In this document: positions 59,595 through 64,000 of the stretch, piece after piece | How positions within the stretch are numbered: position 1 is the stretch's first letter | Layout: every line of letters starts with the position of its first letter | NCBI RefSeq assembly: GCF_027186265.1 | Contig: NZ_CP114176.1 | Span: 744,001-808,000, forward strand | DNA length: 64,000 nucleotides | Reading direction: 5' to 3' | From: Lentibacillus daqui | GTDB taxonomy: Bacteria > Bacillota > Bacilli > Bacillales > Amphibacillaceae | Notes under the pieces: model-generated | Told to the model about the DNA's origin: nothing | Databases searched by the model: none | Seen by the model: the letters and a program-made list of their open reading frames with translations, nothing else | Translations under genes and position numbers: made by a program

Positions 59595-61535
59595 TTATGG
59601 GAACGGATGGGGATTTGGATTTAACTGATCATACGTTAGTGGTGCCTTTGTAAATCCTAGTTCCATCGGTACCGTAAGTACTCTCTTCAGCCCTTTCACC
59701 CGGGTAAGATGATGCCCAAATGTCATCGGTAACATTCCGGGAATCAATACTTTTACACAGTATAACCCATTTCGTTTCGTGATAGGTGTTGTTTGATCAA
59801 CTACAATGACCTCAAGGTTTAACTGTCGGAATTTCTGAAGAATATCTTGAAGATCATCCTTCAAATCAATATTTGCATGTGGCTGCTTAAATTCCTCGGA
59901 AAATGTACGTAATGGACGATGGTCATCCAATAAGAAATGCAATCGTTCCTCTGCTTCTGGCAGACCGTAAAGCAGGCCATGGTCTTCCATCGTATGCACG
60001 GCAAACGGATCCCGTAGCATGGCTTCATATTTCTGTCGGTTTTCCTCAAGCTTTTCGTCTTGTCTGGCCATCGTTCCTGCAAGTTCATAGATCGTGCTTT
60101 TTACAGCACTAATAGGATCAGGGTTAGCTGCGGCTGCGCAAATGAGGTTTAATCCCTTTGATTCTCTGTTTTTTGCCACACCAAAAACGCTCGGAATCCC
60201 ATGTTCCATCGTTGAATTATAAAAATAAAGGTCATATCCGGTCACTTCATATAACCTGTCGACCATTAACTGCAGTTCTTTGTCATCTGCAGAACGAAGA
60301 TTAAGACGCGGAAGAGGAAGGTAAGCATACCACGTTAACAAGAAGGCGTCCCGTTCAACAACCTCCATAATGCCATGAAAAATAGCTTCTTCTAAACTTC
60401 CACCCAGCGCACATCCATTTGAAGTTTCATAAACCAATCCTTCGCTGTAGCCCAAACTGTAATAAGCAAGTAATTCTGGAACCAAAATAGGGCGTTCAGA
60501 TAAAAACGAATAGCCCCAGACCCAATTCATTGGCCGATCAGGATGAAACGGTTTAAAGGGAAATTCTGACTTTTCATATTGCTCCTTTTCATGTAAACCT
60601 ACTCGTATAGGATTTATCGCGTTATTCTCTAGTTGACGATAACTATTACGTACTACTGTCCGCTTTCCACGAGGCCTGATTCCACAATATCTCTCTAAAC
60701 CTTCCAAAATGGCAGTTTGCTCACTCATCTCATAAGAATTAGACCTTCCTGCTACTCCTTCATCTGCTCCAAACAAAGGCAAGTTGACTATCACATCCGC
60801 AAAAGGCAACGTTAAATCTTGTACTTTCCCATTCATAATACCAGTACGTTCATCAAGATAATCTCTGGCTAAAGCTGCTTTTAATTCATCTATCGAACGG
60901 CAGCGATAACCATTCCCGCTTGTTTTCAGACGAGATGTCAACTTGATTCGAGCTCGTTCAGCTGTATCATCAGGCAAACGACTGCATATTTGGCATGATG
61001 GGTCGGGCAAGAAATAGTGACTGGAGTTTGTTAATGTTTTCAGGTTCGTTATGAAAATCCTTTCTTCCAAATTGCTTGGTATTCCTTGAAGAATCCTCTG
61101 TACTTCGTTGCATATTAAATTTGCCATATGCGATAGTCCCATTCGTGATGCCCATACATCTTGCCGCGGACTTGCTTCTGCTGCCATTCTCATCTGAAAC
61201 TCCCACATTTCCTGGCTATCAGCTCCAGCTATTATACGCCGCATGTCTGCGCAGCGAGAACATCCCGGTGAATCAGGGCGTACGAATGGACCGATGATTC
61301 CTTCCCCAAACGATGCAAATCCTCGAAACCATGGGATACGTGCAGTTCTGAAACTTTCATCCGCTTTTTGATGAACAGATGGATACCAAGCATCATGCAG
61401 CACAAGAGCTAGTTTTGTATCTTCGGGAACGTCATCTAAAATGCTTTGACGCTTGGCGGAATAACTATGGGACAATTGATCGTATACAAAGTTTGCTAAT
61501 AAACCGTGTCCGTTAATTAGAATATGAGTAGCCAT
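59595..61535 (-). CDS. TOMM cyclodehydratase, fused leader-binding domain and YcaO
   Basis: 646 residues. The N-terminal ~190 residues are an E1/Ocin-ThiF-like partner domain with Cys pairs (CSRCADMRR and CQICSR). The YcaO domain follows from about residue 210, with AILEGLERYCG and EAIFHGIMEVVERDAFLLTW as the ATP/Mg-binding Glu-rich helices. The C-terminus ends NPNPHPFP, the Pro-rich tail needed for YcaO activity. It converts Cys (and Ser/Thr) of the precursor core to azolines using ATP. Its ATG shares one base with the stop of the upstream gene (TAATG), indicating translational coupling. Confidence 0.92.
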   Translation of the reverse strand: MATHILINGHGLLANFVYDQLSHSYSAKRQSILDDVPEDTKLALVLHDAWYPSVHQKADESFRTARIPWFRGFASFGEGIIGPFVRPDSPGCSRCADMRRIIAGADSQEMWEFQMRMAAEASPRQDVWASRMGLSHMANLICNEVQRILQGIPSNLEERIFITNLKTLTNSSHYFLPDPSCQICSRLPDDTAERARIKLTSRLKTSGNGYRCRSIDELKAALARDYLDERTGIMNGKVQDLTLPFADVIVNLPLFGADEGVAGRSNSYEMSEQTAILEGLERYCGIRPRGKRTVVRNSYRQLENNAINPIRVGLHEKEQYEKSEFPFKPFHPDRPMNWVWGYSFLSERPILVPELLAYYSLGYSEGLVYETSNGCALGGSLEEAIFHGIMEVVERDAFLLTWYAYLPLPRLNLRSADDKELQLMVDRLYEVTGYDLYFYNSTMEHGIPSVFGVAKNRESKGLNLICAAAANPDPISAVKSTIYELAGTMARQDEKLEENRQKYEAMLRDPFAVHTMEDHGLLYGLPEAEERLHFLLDDHRPLRTFSEEFKQPHANIDLKDDLQDILQKFRQLNLEVIVVDQTTPITKRNGLYCVKVLIPGMLPMTFGHHLTRVKGLKRVLTVPMELGFTKAPLTYDQLNPNPHPFP

Positions 61536-63490
61536 TAGGACTCATCCTCCCGTATCTGCACACCAAACACCCCGGCCATTTCCTGTTTCATAAAAGGTTC
61601 GAATGTAAGATCATAAACGAATAACCGTTTGCTGTTTTGTCTTAAAGTCTGAATAGCGGATTGTAATAACTGCAATTGTGTCACTTCATCACAAGAGGGG
61701 ATTTCAAGTCTGGTTTCCGTTTTATTACTAAAAACTACTGGATCCGTTTCTTTTCTCATCATGGAATCCATCGGACCGCGGGTATCCAAAATCGCTTGTT
61801 TCAATGCATGCCGCATGCCTAATGTAGTATTTAAACCCACACTGGAATACCAGCGTCCATTTGATTTAACCCCTATCACGGGAAAACCTAACAGATTCTC
61901 TTTCAAACCGATTGCCGGTGAACCGTTTAAGCTAGTCAGAGCATTATAATAATATTTGCATCGCCTATCTTTCATTAATTCTACCGGCATATTAATCGTA
62001 TTCAGTTGGTCACTGTTTTTTTTTGCCAATGCTTCATTCAAATAAGCTTGCAGTCCCCGGCAAATAGCCTCTTCAATGGTTTCCCCCGCCCCGACGCCAA
62101 TACCGTCCTCAGTTATGTTTGTGCCAACCTGATGATTCCCTTTTTTGAACTCCGTGGAATCGATCATTTGTGTAACGTACATTTCAATTCCAGTCAGGCC
62201 AGCTTCTCTTCTTGCATCCTCATGTGTTAAGTCCGCACAGATAACTTCTGGCAATAGTTCTGCCGGGCCCTCTGACATCGGATTAATCGCCTGAACATAA
62301 CACTGTGCAAGTGGAAGCTGTGACAAACTTTTTTCCGTCCACGTATGGAAAATTCCCGTCTTCTCGGAAGTTAATTGACTGAAATATCCTAAAAGGTCAT
62401 TCGGTTGATGATCTCTGACCGTTTCCTTGTTGAGCCTTGCGTCAAGATTTTCAACAAGTTTGGGCGTAAAACTTTTGGATGTCACTAACGGATGTGTGAT
62501 AAATGATAACCATTCACCTTCCAGCGTTTCAAGATCAAGCAGGTAAATTTGGTTGCTTTGATTTGCATCAGCAATTCCGGTAACATTCTTAAACATTTCA
62601 AACACGGCGACATTCGCTAAAATGGATGCCGTTGTTGACGAAAACGGCTGAGAGCACGGTTCTTCTGTATGCAATACGGATCGATGAATTCTAAGCCATG
62701 CAGACTCCCAGCACCCATCAGTTTCCGGATCAAATAACGGACCGGAAAGCCCCACTTGTTGTAAACATATGGCAGGGATAAATGACTTCTTTTCTTCTTT
62801 GCAAACGGAGTTAAGTTCCCTTAATTCATTTACATTTCCGGACTGTGAGACGTATAAAATCCAATCATAGTCTTGCACAACCTGTTTCCAAAATTCTTCA
62901 CCTTTTACTTTCTGAAAGGGTACCTCCATTACCTCAGCATCTGGCTCCCTCTCTTTGACACTTTGAACCAATTCATTCAAACGTTGCCTATTTGTATCAT
63001 CTGGATCCAAATTCATGACATTTAGTTTAGGCAACCCTGATTCGATTAACGCGGAGGCCAATGAAATGAGAAAGGGACCCGAGCCAACAGCAAGAACATT
63101 AGATTGGCGATATTTTTGGAAACGATACGCTCCGGAATCCACGAAACTCTCTATAAATTCAATTTGTGAAGCATATTTTTCGAGTATGGAACGATTTAAT
63201 TGATGGGGGGTATCTTTACTGGCGTCCCGAACAAAGCCATTCTTGTATAACGTTTCTCCAATTTCATAAACCCTGTTACGATACGGTGGCGTTAAGCCCG
63301 TAGTTAATTCTCCTAATGTTTTTTCTCCGTTAAACATCGGTATCAATTTTTCAATCCATTGATAAATTGTCGTTCCTTCCATGCGAAATGAACTGGAATT
63401 ATTTCGGAAATATACACCGCCCTTTGCGTCTGGGAGAAAAAATGTATCCCTCTTCACCTTTAGACGAGTGGATGAATTCAACTTTGACAT
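61535..63490 (-). CDS. Putative thiazole-containing bacteriocin maturation protein (ocin ThiF-like)
   Basis: 651 residues. N-terminal winged-helix-like RRE part (about 1-110, with GVYFRNNSSSFRMEGTTIYQW), then a Rossmann/ThiF-like segment VLAVGSGPFLISLASALIESG (about 134-154) without the usual adenylating Cys/Arg set, and a C-terminal YcaO-related region (GIGVGAGETIEEAICRGLQAY). This matches the large maturation protein found with heterocycloanthracin-type precursors. It probably binds the leader peptide and presents the core to the cyclodehydratase. RBS GAGGAGG before ATG. Confidence 0.88.
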   Translation of the reverse strand: MSKLNSSTRLKVKRDTFFLPDAKGGVYFRNNSSSFRMEGTTIYQWIEKLIPMFNGEKTLGELTTGLTPPYRNRVYEIGETLYKNGFVRDASKDTPHQLNRSILEKYASQIEFIESFVDSGAYRFQKYRQSNVLAVGSGPFLISLASALIESGLPKLNVMNLDPDDTNRQRLNELVQSVKEREPDAEVMEVPFQKVKGEEFWKQVVQDYDWILYVSQSGNVNELRELNSVCKEEKKSFIPAICLQQVGLSGPLFDPETDGCWESAWLRIHRSVLHTEEPCSQPFSSTTASILANVAVFEMFKNVTGIADANQSNQIYLLDLETLEGEWLSFITHPLVTSKSFTPKLVENLDARLNKETVRDHQPNDLLGYFSQLTSEKTGIFHTWTEKSLSQLPLAQCYVQAINPMSEGPAELLPEVICADLTHEDARREAGLTGIEMYVTQMIDSTEFKKGNHQVGTNITEDGIGVGAGETIEEAICRGLQAYLNEALAKKNSDQLNTINMPVELMKDRRCKYYYNALTSLNGSPAIGLKENLLGFPVIGVKSNGRWYSSVGLNTTLGMRHALKQAILDTRGPMDSMMRKETDPVVFSNKTETRLEIPSCDEVTQLQLLQSAIQTLRQNSKRLFVYDLTFEPFMKQEMAGVFGVQIREDES

Positions 63491-63570
63491 TTATTTCCTC
63501 CTCGTTTCTAATTGTTACGAATCCTTCATTCATTATCATTTTATGTACTTGTGACTGTCCACTATGATAA

Positions 63571-63615
63571 AAAATAAAAGCGAAAGCACTCACTTAGCAC
63601 TGGAGCTAGACAGGG
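63571..63615 (-). repeat. Bacillaceae interspersed repeat fragment
   Basis: On the minus strand the sequence reads TGTCTAGCTCCAGTGCTAAG, then a GTGCTTTCGCTTTTA tract. The CTAGCTCCAG...CGCTTTT pattern recurs, from memory, in intergenic regions of many Bacillaceae genomes. Here it lies between the precursor terminator and the maturation genes. Only one copy is present in this window. Confidence 0.4.
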
Positions 63616-63631
63616 TTAAAAGGAAGAGAAA

Positions 63632-63657
63632 TCCCCCTGCATTGGCTATCAGGGGGA
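63632..63657 (-). terminator. Terminator between TOMM precursor and maturation genes
   Basis: Stem TCCCCCTG / CAGGGGGA (8 bp, 10-nt loop), followed on the minus strand by TTTCTCTTCC, in the gap between the precursor stop (63689) and the maturation operon (63490). It would separate high precursor expression from lower enzyme expression. Confidence 0.75.
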
Positions 63658-63688
63658 CATTTTATAAAACTAACATTTTTTCTTTGAC

Positions 63689-63901
63689 CTAAATAAAAAA
63701 TCCAAAGCAACCAAAACAGCCAAAGCAGCCGCCACAGCGGAAACCACCACAGCGAAAACAACCGCCACAACGACCACAACCGCCACAAAGCCTGCTGTCA
63801 ACCTGAACCTGATTTTGATTCATATGATCCATAGGAACTAATTCACTAACATGATAATTATCCATTCCTAATTGTTGCAAATCGTTTTGATAGTACTGCA
63901 T
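63689..63901 (-). CDS. Heterocycloanthracin/sonorensin-family TOMM precursor peptide
   Basis: 70 residues. The leader (about 1-37) has QLGMDNYHVSELVPMDH, typical of this family. The core (about 38-70) has nine Cys at positions 39, 42, 45, 48, 51, 56, 59, 62 and 65 in CGG, CxxC and CFG patterns and ends in FGFFI. It has no Ser or Thr after residue 36, so only thiazoles are expected. ATG at 63901 has AAGGGGAGG 5 nt upstream; an earlier start at 63973 would add 24 residues unlike the family. A TTGACT hexamer at 63952-63957 (minus) could be the -35. Confidence 0.92.
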   Translation of the reverse strand: MQYYQNDLQQLGMDNYHVSELVPMDHMNQNQVQVDSRLCGGCGRCGGCFRCGGFRCGGCFGCFGCFGFFI

Positions 63902-64000
63902 GTGTACCTCCCCTTTATATTTATTAATTATTGGTAAATTGGCAACAAGAGAGTCAATTGCTGTCTTCTGCATATGAAAACTTTTTCTCTCTTTAACACA

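Overview
The window reads as chromosomal DNA of a Bacillaceae member, probably of the Oceanobacillus/Virgibacillus/Lentibacillus type. The backbone gene order matches the Bacillus subtilis segment yebE, purEKBCSQLFMNHD, yerA, yerC, pcrB, pcrA, ligA, yerH, gatCAB, yerQ (dagK), yefA (rlmCD), and the proteins are close to their B. subtilis counterparts. Genus is an inference from general resemblance; no rRNA is present.

Layout. 0.3-2.9 kb: an Hsp20 protein, YebE and an MDR-type reductase. 3.08-16.4 kb: the twelve-gene de novo IMP operon behind paired PurBoxes, a sigma-A promoter and a guanine riboswitch that controls a terminator; several genes overlap. 16.5-18.8 kb: YerA adenine-deaminase family protein and the TrpR-fold regulator YerC. 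19.2-22.1 kb: a substrate-binding protein/permease/ATPase ABC importer. About 22.1-39.9 kb is an accessory block, mostly more AT-rich by eye, inserted between yerC and pcrB. It holds a P-loop kinase-like protein, an acetyltransferase, a YrvL-like membrane protein, a broken IS21 transposase, a LysR regulator, a five-gene amino-acid or N-acyl-amino-acid catabolic operon (YfcC transporter, M20 deacylase, threonine-dehydratase-like lyase, enolase-superfamily epimerase, aminotransferase), a second operon (class III aminotransferase, NhaC antiporter, PHP phosphatase), an arginase pseudogene, an IS4 remnant and a broken response regulator.

39.9-46.2 kb returns to backbone: pcrB, pcrA, ligA, camS/yerH. 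46.6-48.1 kb carries an HTH-TPR (RNPP/NprR-type) regulator followed by a 46-residue secreted pro-peptide, a likely peptide quorum-sensing cassette not listed in the B. subtilis order. 48.3-54.4 kb: gatCAB, dagK, rlmCD. 54.4-56.9 kb is a scar region with a small membrane-protein remnant, a serine-recombinase fragment, a VOC protein, a Uma2 nuclease-like protein and a transposase remnant. 56.9-57.8 kb is an EamA transporter. 58.0-63.9 kb, on the minus strand, is a thiazole/oxazole-modified microcin cluster of the heterocycloanthracin/sonorensin type: Cys-rich precursor, ThiF-like maturation protein, YcaO cyclodehydratase and SagB dehydrogenase.

The least explained structure is a family of intergenic tandem arrays with a 21-nt period (158-241, 13257-13361, 14961-15065, 18867-19017, 22164-22345, with degenerate versions at 48163-48222 and 54600-54700). 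Each array has its own consensus. Four of the seven share a TGAT-containing core on one strand, and two arrays sit inside the pur operon.
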